This document shows, piece by piece, positions 35,071-48,360 of a DNA stretch of 64,000 nt. This DNA comes from Hydractinia symbiolongicarpus. Its lineage: Eukaryota > Cnidaria > Hydrozoa > Anthoathecata > Hydractiniidae. The stretch lies in NCBI RefSeq assembly GCF_029227915.1, contig NC_079887.1, positions 24,985,650-25,049,649 of the forward strand. The letters are read 5' to 3'. A model generated the notes under the pieces. It was not told where the DNA came from, did no database searches, and saw nothing but the letters and a program-made list of their open reading frames with translations. Within the stretch, counting starts at the first letter, position 1; each line of letters opens with the position of its first letter. The position numbers were made by a program, and so were the translations under genes.

Positions 35071-38000
35071 GCGCGCTGAAGAAATAGCGACAGTTTCAAA
35101 AGCTATATTTCATTGACTTTCTAACGGTGTCAGTCCGTTTGAGTTTCAACGGTTGGGTCACATATTCGTACCAACATGTATTTAGCAATATTTATCTGAT
35201 ATTACTAGTTTGCATCGCTTTTAACAATGAAACGATTGACTGTGGGACTTAATTGAACTAAATTTGGACCGTGACCTGATCAATGTCATAAATGACACAA
35301 ATGGACTCCAAAAAAAAAATTCTTCTTAATTTGACATGATTGTCGGAAATCAGCGATTACACTGGGCGCTGTGGTAGCGCTTCACTTAAAAAAATTAGAT
35401 AAATAAGTCGTTCTTTACTGTGGGACCAATCCTGTCCGTTATCGCGAGCTGAAGAAATAGCGAAAGTTTCAAAAACTACATTTCATTGACTTTCTAACTG
35501 TGTCAATCCGTTTGAGTTACAACGGTTGGGTCACATATTCGTACCAACATGTATTTAGCGATATTTTTCTGATATTACTAGGTTGTATGGCTTTTAACAG
35601 TGAAACCATTGACTGTGGGACGTAATTGAACTGATTATGGACTGCGACCTTATAAATGTGAAAGTGAGACAATTGGACTCCAAGAAAAAAAATTCTTCTT
35701 AGTTTGACGTGATTGCCGGAAATCAGCGATTACACTGGGCGCTGTCGTAGCGCTTCATTTAAAAAATTAGATAAATAAGTCGTTCTTTACTGTGGGACCA
35801 ATCCTACCCGTTATCGCGCGCTGAAAAAAGAGCGACAGTTTCAAAAACTACATTTCATTGACTTTCGAACCGTGTCAGTCCGTTTGAGTTTCAACAGTTG
35901 GGTCACATAATCGTACCAACATGTATTTAGCGATATTTATCTGATATTATCAGGTTGCATCGCTTTTAGCAGTGAAACGATTGACTGTTGAACTTAATTG
36001 AACTCACTTTGAACTGTGACTTTATCAATGTGATAAATGACACAAATGGACTCCAAGAAAAAAAATTCTTTTTAATTTATCGTGATTGCCGGAAATCAGC
36101 GATTACACTGGGCGCTGTGGTAGCGCTACATTTAAAAATTTAGATAAATAAGTCGTTCTTTACTGTGGGACCAATCCTACCCGTTATCGCGCGCTGAAGA
36201 AATAGCGACAGTTTCAAAAACTACATTTCATTGACTTTTTAACGGTGTCAGTCCGTTTGAGTTTCAACGGTTGGGTCACATATTCGTACCAACATGTATT
36301 TAGCGATATTTATCTGATATCACTAGTTTGCATCGCTTTTAACAATGAAACGATTGACTGTGGGACTTAATTGAACTAAATTTGGACCGTGACCTGATCA
36401 ATGTCATAAATGACACAAATGGACTCCAAAAAAAAATTTTTTCTTAATTTGACATGATTGCCGGAAATCAGCGATTACACTGGGCGCTGTGGTAGCGCAT
36501 CACTTAAAAAATTAGACAAATAAGTCGTTCTTTACTGTGGGACCAATCCTGTCCGTTATCGCGAGCTGAAGAAATACCGACAGTTTCAAAAACTACATTT
36601 CATTGACTTTCGAACGGTGTCAATTCGTTTGGGTTACAACGGTTGGGTCACATCTTCGTACCAACATGTATTTAGCGATATTTTTCTGATATTACTAGGT
36701 TGTATGGCTTTTAACAGTGAAACCATTGACTGTGGGACGTAATTGAACTGATTATGGACTGCGATCTTATAAATGTGAAAGTGAGACAATTGGACTCCAA
36801 GAAAAAAAATTCTTCTTAGTTTGACGTGATTGCCGGAAATCAGCGATTACACTGGGCGCTGTCGTAGCGCTTCATTTAAAAATTTAGATAAATAAGTCGT
36901 TCTTTACTGTGGGACCAATCCTACCCGTTATCGCGCGCTGAAAAAATAGCGACAGTTTCAAAAACTACATTTCATTGACTTTCGAACCGTGTCAGTCCGT
37001 TTGAGTTTCAACAGTTGGGTCACATATTCGTACCAACATGTATTTAGCGATATTTATCTGATATTATCAGGTTGCATCGCTTTTAGCGGTGAAACGATTG
37101 ACTGTTGAACTTAATTGAACTCACTTTGAACTGTGACTTTATCAATGTGATAAATGACACAAATGGACTCCAAGAAAAAAAATTCTTTTTAATTTATCGT
37201 GATTGCGGGAAATCAGCGATTACACTGGGCGCTGTGGTAGCGCTACATTTAAAAATTTAGATAAATAAGTCGTTCTTTACTGTGGGACCAATCCTACCCG
37301 TTATCGCGCGCTGAAGAAATAGCGACAGTTTCAAAAACTACATTTCATTGACTTTTTAACGGTGTCAGTCTGTTTGAGTCTCAACGGTTGGGTCACATAT
37401 TCGTACCAACATGTATTTAGCGATATTTATCTGATATCACTAGTTTGCATCGCTTTTAACAATGAAACGATTGACTGTGGGACTTAATTGAACTAAATTT
37501 GGACCGTGACCTGATCAATGTCATAAATGACCCAAATGGACTCCAAAAAAAAATTTTTTTTTAATTTGACATGATTGCCGGAAATCAGCGATTACACTGG
37601 GCGCTGTGGTAGCGCATCACTTAAAAAATTAGATAAATAAGTCGTTCTTTACTGTGGGACCAATCCTGTCCGTTATCGCGAGCTGAAGAAATAGCGACAG
37701 TTTCAAAAACTACATTTCATTGACTTTCTAACGGTGTCAGTCCGTTTGAGTTACAACGGTTGGGTCACATATTCGTACCAACATGTATTTAGCGATATTT
37801 TTCTGATATTACTAGGTTGTATGGCTTTTAACAGTGAAACCATTGACTGTGGGACGTAATTAAACTGATTATGGACTGCGACCTTATAAATGTGAAAGTG
37901 AGACAATTGGACTCCAAGAAAAAAAATTCTTCTTAATTTGACGTGATTGCCGGAAATCAACGATTACACTGGGCGCTGTGGTAGCGCTTCATTTAAAAAT

Positions 38001-38421
38001 TTAGATAAATAAGTCGTTCTTCACTGTGGGACCAATCCTACCCGTTATCGCGCGCTGAAAAAATAGCGACAGTTTCAAAAACTACATTTCATTGACTTTC
38101 GAACGGTGTCAGTCCGTTTGAGTTTCAACAGTTGGGTCACATATTCATACCAACATGTATTTAGCGATATTTATCTGATATTATTAGGTTGCATCGCTTT
38201 TAGTAGTGAAACGATTGACTGTTGAACTTAATTGAACTCACTTTGAACTGTGACTTGATCAATGTGATAAATGACACAAATGGACTCCAAGAAAAAAATT
38301 CTTCTTAATTTAACGTGATTGCCGGAAATCAGCGATTACACTGGGCGCTGTGGTAGCGCTACATTTAAAAATTTAGATAAATAAGTCGTTTTTTACTGTG
38401 GGACCAATCCTACCCGTTATC
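35071..38421 (+). repeat. Trimer HOR, ~1117 bp, three copies
   Basis: Starts are 35071, 35444, 35816; 36189, 36561, 36933; and 37306, 37678, 38050. The copy spacings are 1118, 1117 and 1116 bp. Markers: TTTGCATCGCTTTTAACAATG in the first unit; GCGAGCT start with GGGACGTAATT in the second; GTTGAACTTAATTG with CTTTGAACTGTGACTT in the third. Copies differ by scattered substitutions, more than in the 1114-bp or 2958-bp blocks, so this is an older duplication. Unit 38422 begins a partial fourth copy, then departs. Confidence 0.92.
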
Positions 38422-39910
38422 GCGCGCTGAAGAAATAGCAACAGTTTCAAAAACTACATTTAATTGACTTTTTAACGGTGTCAGTCCGTTTGAGTTTCAA
38501 CGGTTGGGTCACATATTCGTACCAACATGTATTTAGCGATATTTATCTGATATTACTATTTTGCATCGCTTTTAACAGTGAAACGATTGACTGTGGGACT
38601 TAATTGAACTAAATTTGTACCGTGACCTGGTCAATGTGATAAATGACACAAATGGACTCCAAAAAAATAATTCTTCTTAATTTGACATGATTGCCGGAAA
38701 TCAGCGATTACACTGGGCGCTGTGGTAGCGCTTCATTTAAAAATTTAGATAAATAAGTCATTTCTTACTGTGGGACCAATCCTAGCCGTTATCCCGCGCT
38801 GAAGCAGTAGAGACAATTTCAAAAACTACACTTCATTGACTTTCTAACGGCGTCAATCCGTTTGAGTTACAACGGTTGGGTCACATATTCGTACCAACAT
38901 GTATTTAGCGATATTTTTCTGATATTACTAGCTTGTATGGCTTTTAACAGTGAAACCATTGACTGTGGGACTTAATTGAACTGATTATGGATGTGACCTT
39001 ATGAATGTAAAAGCGAGACAATTGGACTCCAAGAAATAACATTCTTCTTAATATGAAATGATTGCCAAACCTCAGCGATTACACTGGACGCTGTGGTAGC
39101 GTTTTAATTAAAAATTAAAATAAAAAAGTCATTTTTTACTGTGGGACCAATCCTAGTCGTTATCGCGCGCTGAAGAAAGAGCGACAGTTTCCAAAATTAC
39201 ATTTCATTGACTTTGTAACGGTGTGAGTCCGTTTGAGTTTCAACGGTTGGGTCACATATTCGTAGCAACATGTATTTAGCGATGTTTATCTGATATTACT
39301 AGTTTGCATCGCTTTTAACAGCAAAACGATTGACTGTGGGACTTAATTGAACTAAATTTGGACCGTGACTTGATCAATGGCATAAATGACACAAATGGAC
39401 TCCAAGAAAAAAAATTCTTCTTAATTTGACGTGATTGCCGGAAATCAGCGATTACACTTGGCTCTGTGGAAGCGCTTTATTTAAGAATTATGATAAAAAA
39501 GTCATTTTTTTATTGTGGGACCAATCCTAGCCGTTATCGCGCGCTGAAGAAATAGCGACAGTTTCAAAAACTACATTTCATTGACTTTCTAACGGTGTCA
39601 GTCCGTTTGAGCTACAACGGTTGGGTCACATATTCGTACCAACATGTATTTAGCCATATTTATCTGATATTACTAGGTTGTATGGCTTTTAGCAGTGAAA
39701 CCATTGACTGTGGGACTTAATTGAGCTAACTTTGGACTGTCACCTTAAAAATGTGAAAGTGAGACAATTGGACTCCAAGAAAAAAAATTCTTTTTAATTT
39801 GACGTGATTGCCGGAAATCAGCGATTACACTGGGCGCTGTGGTAGCGCTTCATTTAAAAATTTAGATAAATAAGTCGTTCTTTACTGTGGGACCAATTCT
39901 ACCCGTTATC
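38422..39910 (+). repeat. Mixed monomers after the triple trimer
   Basis: Starts are 38422, 38794, 39165 and 39539. Unit 38794 resembles 34699. Unit 39165 has private changes (AGAGCGACAGTTTCC, GGTGTGAGTCC, CGTAGCAACATG). Unit 39539 is the first full GAGCTACAACGG/TTAGCCATATT type, which dominates from here to about 51 kb. Confidence 0.85.
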
Positions 39911-40201
39911 GCGCGCTGAAAAAATAGCGACAGTTTCAAAAACTACATTTCATTCACTTTCTAACGGTGTCAATTCGTTTGGGTTACAACGGTTGGGTCA
40001 CATCTTCGTACGAACATGTATTTAGCGATATTTTTCTGATATTACTAGGTTGTATGGCTTTTAACAGTGAAACCATTGACTGTGGGACTTAATTGAACTA
40101 AATTTGGACCGTGACCTGATCAATGTCATAAAGGACACAAATGGACTCCAAAAAAAAAAATTCTTTTTAATTTGATATGATTGCCGGAAATCAGCGATTA
40201 C
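39911..40201 (+). repeat. Truncated monomer, 291 bp (3' deletion), first
   Basis: The unit stops at GATTACAC and joins straight to GCGCTGAAG of the next unit. About 81 bp are missing, including the GCGCTGTGGTAGCGC hairpin region, the AT-rich block and TGTGGGACCAATCC. The join could use a CAC shared by GATTACAC and the ATCACGCGCT variant of the monomer end. Confidence 0.92.
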
Positions 40202-40946
40202 ACGCGCTGAAGAAATAGCGACAGTTTCAAAAACTACATTTCATTGACTTTCTAACGGTGTCAGTCCGTTTGAGTTTCAACGGTTGGGTCACATATTCGT
40301 ACCAACATGTATTTAGCGATATTTATCTGATATTACTAGTTTGCATCGCTTTTAACAGTAAAACGATTGACTGTGGGACTTAATTGAACTAAATTTGGAC
40401 CGTGACCTGATCAATGTCATAAATGACACAAATGGACTCCAAAAAAAAATTCTTTTCAGTTTGACATGATTGCCGGAAATCAGCGATTACACTGGGCGCT
40501 GTGGTAGCGCTTCATTTAAAAATTTAGATAAATAAGTCGTTCTTTACTGTGGGACCAATCCTACCCGTTATCGCGCGCTGAAAAAATAGCGACAGTTTCA
40601 AAAACTACATTTCATTGACTTTCAAACGGTGTCAATTCGTTTGGGTTACAACGGTTGGGTCACATCTTCGTACCAACATGTATTTGGCGATATTTTTCTG
40701 ATATTACTAGGTTGTATGGACTTTTAACAGTGAAACGATTGACTGTGGTACTTAATTGAACTGATTTTGGACTGTGACCTTATAAATGTGAAAGTGAGAC
40801 AATTGGACTCCAAGAAATAACATTCTTCTTAATTTGACATGATTGCCGAAACTCAGCGATTACACTTGGCTCTGTGGAAGCGCTTTATTTAAGAATTATG
40901 ATAAAAAAGTCATTTTTTTATTGTGGGACCAATCCTAGCCATTATC

Positions 40947-41237
40947 GCGCGCTGAAGAAATAGCGACAGTTTCAAAAACTACATTTCATTTACTTTCTAA
41001 CGGTGTCAGTCCGTTTGAGCTACAACGGTTGGGTCACATATTCGTACCAACATGTATTTAGCCATATTTATCTGATATTACTAGGTTGTATGGCTTTTAA
41101 CAGTGAAACCATTGACTGTGGGACTTAATTGAACTAAATTTGGACCGTGACCTGATCAATGTCATAAAGGACACAAATGGACTCCAAAAAAAAAAATTCT
41201 TCTTAATTTGATATGATTGCCGGAAATCAGCGATTAC
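40947..41237 (+). repeat. Truncated monomer, 291 bp, second
   Basis: Same junction as at 40195-40210 (GATTACACGCGCTG), 1036 bp downstream. Its 5' half is a different monomer type from that of the unit at 39911, evidence for an exchange between monomers upstream of the deletion. Confidence 0.92.
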
Positions 41238-41982
41238 ACGCGCTGAAGAAATAGCGACAGTTTCAAAAACTACATTTCATTGACTTTCTAACGGTGTCAG
41301 TCCGTTTGAGTTTCAACAGTTGGGTCACATATTCGTACCAACATGTATTTAGCGATATTTATCTGATATTACTAGTTTGCATCGCTTTTAACAGTAAAAC
41401 GATTGACTGTGGGACTTAATTGAACTAAATTTGGACCGTGACCTGATCAATGTCATAAATGGCACAAATGGACTGCAAAAAAAAATTCTTCTTAATTTGA
41501 CATGATTTCCGGAAATCAGCGATTACACTGGGCGCTGTGGTAGCGCTTCATTTAAAAATTTAGATAAATAAGTCGTTCTTTACTGTGGGACCAATCCTAC
41601 CCGTTATCGCGCGCTGAAAAAATAGCGACAGTTTCAAAAACTACATTTCATTGACTTTCGAACGGTGTCAATTCGTTTGGGATACAACGGTTGGGTCACA
41701 TCTTCGTACCAACATGTATTTAGCGATATTTTTCTGATATTACTAGGTTGTGTGGACTTTTAACAGTGAAACGATTGACTGTGGTACTTAATTGAACTGA
41801 TTTTGGACTGTGACCTTATAAATGTGAAAGTGAGACAATTGGACTCCAAGAAATAACATTCTTCTTAATTTGACATGATTGCCGAAACTCAGCGATTACA
41901 CTTGGCTCTGTGGAAGCGCTTTATTTAAGAATTATGGTGAAAAAGTCATTTTTTTATGGTAGGACCAATCCTAGCCGTTATC

Positions 41983-42730
41983 GCGCGCTGAAGAAATAGC
42001 GACAGTTTCAAAAAATACATTTCATTGACTTTCTAACGGTGTCAGTCCGTTTGAGCTACAACGGTTGGGTCACAAATTCGTACCAACATGTATTTAGCCA
42101 TATTTATCTGATATTACTAGGTTGCATCGCTTTTAACTATGAAACGATTGACTGTGGGACTTAATTGAGCTAACTTTGGACTGTCACCTGATAAATGTAA
42201 TAAAGGAGACAATTGGACTCCAAGAAATAACATTCTTCTTAATTTGACATGATTGCCGAAACTCAGCGATTACACTTGGCTCTGTGGAAGCGCTTTATTT
42301 AAGAATTATGGTGAAAAAGTCATTTTTTTATGGTAGGACCAATCCTAGCCGTTATCGCGCGCTGAAGAAATAGCGACAGTTTCAAAAAATACATTTCATT
42401 GACTTTCTAACGGTGTCAGTCCGTTTGAGCTACAACGGTTGGTTCACAAATTCGTACCAACATGTATTTAGCCATATTTATCTGATATTACTAGGTTGCA
42501 TCGCTTTTAACTATGAAACGATTGACTGTGGGACTTAATTGAGCTAACTTTGGACTGTCACCTGATAAATGTAATAAAGGAGACAATTGGACTCCAAGAA
42601 AAAACATTCTTCTTAATTTGACATGATTGCCTAAACTCGGCGGTTACACTTGGCTCTGTGGTAGCGCTTCATTTAAGAATTATGATAAAAAAGTCATTTT
42701 TTTATTGTGGGACCAATCCTAGCCATTATC
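41983..42730 (+). repeat. Single-monomer tandem duplication, 374 bp
   Basis: Units starting at 41983 and 42357 share private changes: TTCAAAAAATACATTTC, GGTCACAAATTCG or GGTTCACAAATTCG, TTAACTATGAAACG and a TATGGTAGGACC lead-in. I noted one substitution in the first 250 bases (GGTTGGGTC/GGTTGGTTC). The 3' part of 42357 goes over to CCTAAACTCGGCGG. This is the smallest recent duplication in the window. Confidence 0.9.
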
Positions 42731-43847
42731 GGGCGCTGAGGAAATAGCGACAGTTTCAAAAACTACATTTCATTGACTCTCTAACGATGTCAATCCGTTT
42801 GAGTTACAACGGTTGGGTCACATATTCGTACCAACATGTATTTAGCGATATTTTTCAGATATTACTAGGTTGTATGGCTCTTAGCAGTGAAACCATTGAC
42901 TGTGGGACTTTATTGAACTGATTATGGACTGCGACCTTAAAAATGTGAAAGTGAGACAATTGGACTCCAAAAAAAAAATTCTTTTTAATTTGACGTGATT
43001 GCCGGAAATCAGCGATTACACTGGGCGCTGTGGTAGCGCTTCATTTAAAAATTTAGATAAATAAGTCGTTCTTTACTGTGGGACCAATCCTACCCGTTAT
43101 CGCGCGCTAAAAAAATAGCGACAGTTTTAAAAACTACATTTCATTCACTTTCTAACGGTGTCAATTCGTTTGGGTTACAACGGTTGGGTCACATATTCGT
43201 ACCAACATGTATTTAGCGATATTTTTCTGATATTACTAGGTTGTATGGCTTTTAACAGTGAAACCATTTACTGTGGGACGTAATTGAACTGATTATGGAC
43301 TGCGACCTTATAAATGTGAAAGTGAGACAATTGGACTCCAAGAAAAAAAATTCTTCTTAATTTAACGTGATTGCCGGAAATCAGCGATTACACTGGGCGC
43401 TGTGGTAGCGCTTCATTTAAAAATTTAGATAAATAAGTCGTTCTTTACTGTGGGACCAATCCTACCCGTTATCGCGCGCTGAAAAAATAGCTACAGTTTC
43501 AAAAACTACATTTCATTGACTTTCGAACGGTGTCAATTCGTTTGGGTTACAACGGTTGGGTCACATCTTCGTACCAACATGTATTTAGCGATATTTTTCT
43601 GATATTACTAGGTTGTGTGGACTTTTAACAGTGAAACGATTGACTGTGGTACTTAATTGAACTGATTTTGGACTGTGACCTTATAAATGTGAAAGTGAGA
43701 CAATTGGACTCCAAGAAATAACATTCTTCTTAATTTGACATGATTGCCGAAACTCAGCGATTACACTGGGCTCTGTGGAAGCGCTTTATTTAAGAATTAT
43801 GATAAAAAAGTCATTTTTTTATTGTGGGACCAATCCTAGCCGTTATT
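42731..43847 (+). repeat. Three units leading into the hexamer
   Basis: Starts are 42731, 43102 and 43474. Unit 42731 has a private GGGCGCTGAGG start and CTAACGATG. Units 43102 and 43474 match 50468 and 50841 at an offset of 7366-7367 bp (ACCATTTACTGTGGGACG and AATAGCTACAG markers), so the long-range copy described below begins here. Confidence 0.87.
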
Positions 43848-46086
43848 GCGCGCTGAAGAAATAGCGACAGTTTCAAAAACTACATTTCATTGACTTTCTA
43901 ACGGTGTCAGTCCGTTTGAGCTACAACGGTTGGGTCATATATTCGTACCAATATGTATGTAGCCATACTTATCTGATATTACTAGGTTGCATCGCTTTTA
44001 ACTATGAAACGATTGACTGTGGGACTTAATTGAGCTAACTTTGGACTGTCACCTGATAAATGTAATAAAGGAGACAATTCGACTCCAAGAAAAAACATTC
44101 TTCTTAATTTGACATGATTGCCTATACTCGGCGATTACACTTGGCTCTGTGGTAGCGCTTCATTTAAGAATTATGATAAAAAAGTTATTTTTTTATCGTG
44201 GGACCAATCCTAGCCATTATCGTGCGCTGAGGAAATAGCGACAGTTTCAAAAACTACATTTCATTGATTTTCTAACGATGTCAATCCGTTTGAGTTACAA
44301 CGGTTGGGTCACATATTCGTACCAACATGTATGTAGCGATATTTTTCTGATATTACTAGGTTGTATGGCTTTTAACAGTGAAACCATTGACTGTGGGACT
44401 TAATTGAACTGATTATGGACTGCGACCGTATAAATGTGAAAGTGAGACAATTGGACTCCAAGAAAAAAAATTCTTTTTAATTTGACGTGATTGCCGGAAA
44501 TCAACAATTACACTGGGCGCTGTGGTAGCGCTTCATTTAAAAAATTAGATAAATAAGTCGTTTTTTACTGTGGGACCAATCCTACCCGTTATCGCGCGCT
44601 GAAAAAATAGCGACAGTTTCAAAAACTACATTTCATTCACTTTCTAACGGTGTCAATTCGTTTGGGTTACAACGGTTGGGTCACATCTTCGTACGAACAT
44701 GTATTTAGTGATATTTTTCTGATATTACTAGGTTGTATGGCTTTTAACAGTGAAACCATTGACTGTGGGACTTAATTGAACTAAATTTGGACCGTGACCT
44801 GATCAATGTCATAAAGGACACAAATGGACTCCAAAAAAAAAAATTCTTCTTAATTTGATATGATTGCCGGAAATCAGCGATTACACTGGGCGCAGTGGTA
44901 GCGCTTCACTTAAAAAAATTATATAAATAAGTCGTTTTTTACTGTGGGACCAATCCTGCCCGTTATCGCGCGCTGAAGAAATAACGACAGTTTCAAAAAC
45001 TACATTTCATTGACTTTCTAACGGTGTCAATCCGTTTGAGTTACAACGGTTGGGTCACATATTCGTACCAACATATATTTAGCGATATTTGTCTGATATT
45101 ACTAGGTTGCATCGCTTTTAACAATGAAACGATTGACTGTAGGACTTAATTACACTAACTTTGGACTGTGCCCTGATAAGTGTGATAAATGAGACAATTC
45201 GTCTCCAAGAAAAAACATTCTTCTTAATTTGACATGATTGCCGGAAATCAGCGATTACACTGGGCGCTGTGGTAGCGCTTTATTTAAAAATTTAGATAAA
45301 TAAGTCGCTCCTTACTGTGGGACCAATCCTACCCGTTATCGCGCGCTGAAAAAATAGCGACAGTTTCAAAAACTACATTTCATTGACTTTCTAACGGTGT
45401 CAATCCGTTTGAGTTACAACGGTTGGGTCACATATTCGTACCAACATGTATTTAGCGATATTTATCTGATATTACTAGTTTGCATCGCTTTTAACAGTGA
45501 AACGATTGACTGTGGGACTTAATTGAACTAAATTTGGTCCGTGACCTGATCAATGTCATAAAGGACACAAATGGACTCCAAAAAAAAATTTCTTCTTAAT
45601 TTGACATGATTGCCGGAAATCAGCAATTACACTGGGCGCTGTGGTAGCGCTTCATTTAAAAATTTAGATAAATAAGTCGTTCTTTACTGTGGGACCAATC
45701 CTACCCGTTATCGCGCGCTGAAAAAATAGCGACAGTTTTAAAAACTACATTACATTGACTTTCGAACGGTGTCAATTCGTTTGGGTTACAACGGTTGGGT
45801 CACATCTTCGTACCAACATGTATTTAGCGATATTTTTCTGATATTACTAGGTTGTGTGGACTTTTAACAGTGAAACGATTGACTGTGGTACTTAATTGAA
45901 CTGATTTTGGACTGTGACCTTATAAATGTGAAAGAGAGACAATTGGACTCCAAGAAATAACATTCTTCTTAATTTGAAATGATTGCCGAAACTCAGCGAT
46001 TACACTGGGCTCTGTGGAAGCGCTTTATTTAAGAATTATGATAAAAAAGTCATTTTTTTATTGTGGGACCAATCCTAGCCGTTATC
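43848..46086 (+). repeat. Hexamer HOR, ~2239 bp, copy 1
   Basis: Starts are 43848, 44222, 44594, 44968, 45341 and 45713. Markers in order: GAGCTACAACGG with ATGTATGTAGCC and TAACTATGAAACG; GTGCGCTGAGG with CTAACGATG; CAATTCGTTTGGG with CTTCGTACGAAC and GCGCAGTGG; GAAATAACGACAG with CATATATTTAGCG and CTGTAGGAC; AAATTTGGTCCG; and TTTCGAACGG with TGTGGACTTTTAAC. It is more similar to the copy at 51215 than to the adjacent one at 46087. Confidence 0.88.
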
Positions 46087-47951
46087 GCGCGCTGAAGAAA
46101 TAGCAACAGTTTCAAAAACTACATTTCATTGACTTTCTTACGGTTTCAGTCCGTTTGAGCTACAACGGTTGGGTCACATATTCGTACCAACATGTATGTA
46201 GCCATATTTATCTGATATTACTAGGTTGCATCGCTTTTAACTATGAAACGATTGACTGTGGGACTTAATTGAGCTAACTTTGGACTGTCACCTGATAAAT
46301 GTAATAAAGGAGACAATTGGACTCCAAGAAAAAACATTCTTCTTAATTTGACATGATTGCCTAAACTCGGCGATTACACTTGGCTCTGTGGTAGCGCTTC
46401 ATTTAAGAATTATGATAAAAAAGTCATTTTTTTATTGTGGGACCAACCCTAGCCATTATCGTGCGCTGAAGAAATAGCGAAAGTTTCAAAAACTACATTT
46501 CATTGACTTTCTAACGATGTCAATCCGTTTGAGTTACAACGGTTGGGTCACATATTCGTACCAACATGTATTTAGCGATATCTTTCTGATATTACTAGGT
46601 AGTATGGCTTTTAACAGTGAAACCATTGACTGTGGGACTTAATTGAACTGATTATGGACTGCGACCTTATAAATGTGAAAGTGAGACAATTGGACTCCAA
46701 GAAAAAAAATTCTTTTTAATTTGACGTGATTGCCGGAAATCAGCAAATACACTGGGCGCTGTGGTAGCGCTTCATTTAAAAATTTAGATAAATAAGTCGT
46801 TCTTTACTGTGGGACCAATCCTACCCGTTATCGCGCGCTGAAAAAATAGCGACAGTTTCAAAAACTACATTTCATTCACTTTCTAACGGTGTCAATTCGT
46901 TTGGGTTACAACGGTTGGGTCACATCTTCGTACGAACATGTATTTAGCGATATTTTTCTGATATTACTAGGTTGTATGGCTTTTATCAATGAAACCATTG
47001 ACTGTGGGACTTTATTGAACTAAATTTGGACCGTGACCTGATCAATGTCATAAAGGACACAAATGGACTTCAAAAAAAAAATTCTTCTTAATTTGATATG
47101 ATTGCCGGAAATCAGCGATTACACTGGGCGCAGTGGTAGCGCTTCACTTAAAAAAATTAGATAAATAAGTCGTTTTTTACTGTGGGACCAATCCTGTCCG
47201 TTATCGCGCGCTGAAGAAATAACGACAGTTTCAAAAACTACATTTCATTGACTTTCTAACAGTGTCAATCCGTTTGAATTACAACGGTTGGGTCACATAT
47301 TCGTACCAACATATATTTAGCGATATTTGTCTGATATTACTAGGTTGTATCGCTTTTAACAATGAAACGATTGACTGTAGGACTTAATTACACTAACTTT
47401 GGACTGTGCCCTGATAAGTGTGATAAATGAGACAATTGGTCTCCAAGAAAAAACATTCTTCTTAATTTGACGTGATTGCCGGAAATCAGCGATTACACTG
47501 GGCGCTGTGGTAGCGCTTTATTTAAAAATTTAGATAAATAAGTCGTTCCTTACTGTGGGACCAATCCTACCCGTTATCGCGCGCTAAAAAAATAGCGACA
47601 GTTTCAAAAACTACATTTCATTGACTTTCTAACGGTGTCAATCCGTTTGAGTTACAACGGTTGGGTCACATCTTCGTACGAACATGTATTTAGCGATATT
47701 TTTCTGATATTACTAGGTTGTATGGCTTTTAACAATGAAACGATTGACTGTGGTACTTAATTGAACTGATTTTGGACTGTGACCTTATAAATGTGAAAGT
47801 GAGACAATTGGACTCCAAGAAATAACATTCTTCTTAATTTGACATGATTGCCGAAACTCAGCGATTACACTTGGCTCTGTGGAAGCGCTTTATTTAAGAA
47901 TTATGATAAAAAAGTCATTTTTTTATTGTGGGACCAATCCTAGCCATTATC
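46087..47951 (+). repeat. Hexamer HOR, copy 2, five units
   Basis: Starts are 46087, 46461, 46833, 47206 and 47579, offset 2238-2239 bp from copy 1. Each unit has private substitutions relative to copy 1 (AGCAACAG, GCGAAAG, ATATCTTTC, CAGCAAATAC). The fifth unit is a hybrid whose 3' part (GTGGTACTTAATTG, GATTTTGGACTG) belongs to the sixth type, so one unit was lost by exchange. Confidence 0.87.
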
Positions 47952-48242
47952 GCGCGCTGAAGAAATAGCGACAGTTTCAAAAACTACATTTCATTGACTT
48001 TCTAACGGTGTCAGTCCGTTTGAGCTACAACGGTTGGGTCACATATTCGTACCAACATGTATTTAGCCATATTTATCTGATATTACTAGGTTGTATGGCT
48101 TTTAACAGTGAAACCATTGACTGTGGGACTTAATGAACTAAATTTGGACCGTGACCTGATCAATGTCATAAAGGACACAAATAGACTCCAAAAAAAAAAA
48201 ATTCTTCTTAATTTGATATGATTGCCGGAAATCAGCGATTAC
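47952..48242 (+). repeat. Truncated monomer, 291 bp, third
   Basis: Same GATTACAC-GCGCTG junction as at 40202 and 41238, with the GAGCTACAACGG 5' half seen in the unit at 40947 (offset 7005 bp). It has one base missing in TTAATGAAC and a longer A-run. The two starts 40947 and 41238 both shift by exactly 7005 bp. Confidence 0.92.
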
Positions 48243-48360
48243 ACGCGCTGAAGAAATAGCGACAGTTTCAAAAACTACATTTCATTGACTTTCTAACGGT
48301 GTCAGTCCGTTTGAGTTTCAACGGTTGGGTCACATATTCGCACCAACATGTATTTAGCGA

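Larger units (their letters stand above)
39911..41982 (+). repeat. 1036-bp HOR of three units, two copies
   Basis: Starts are 39911, 40202, 40573, 40947, 41238 and 41609; spacings are 291, 371, 374, 291, 371 and 374. Each copy contains one truncated 291-bp unit. The 5' parts of the truncated units differ: 39911 has CAATTCGTTTGGG, while 40947 has GAGCTACAACGG. The copied segment therefore begins inside the truncated unit, before its deletion point. Units 40573 and 41609 share TATGGACTTTTAAC or TGTGGACTTTTAAC with GTGGTAC. Confidence 0.9.

Noticed and set aside
37751-37960. Antisense open frame of 69 codons
   Set aside because: It also starts at TTG and lies in a single unit of the triple trimer; the equivalent units at 35444 and 36561 do not keep it open. 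It is a chance frame.
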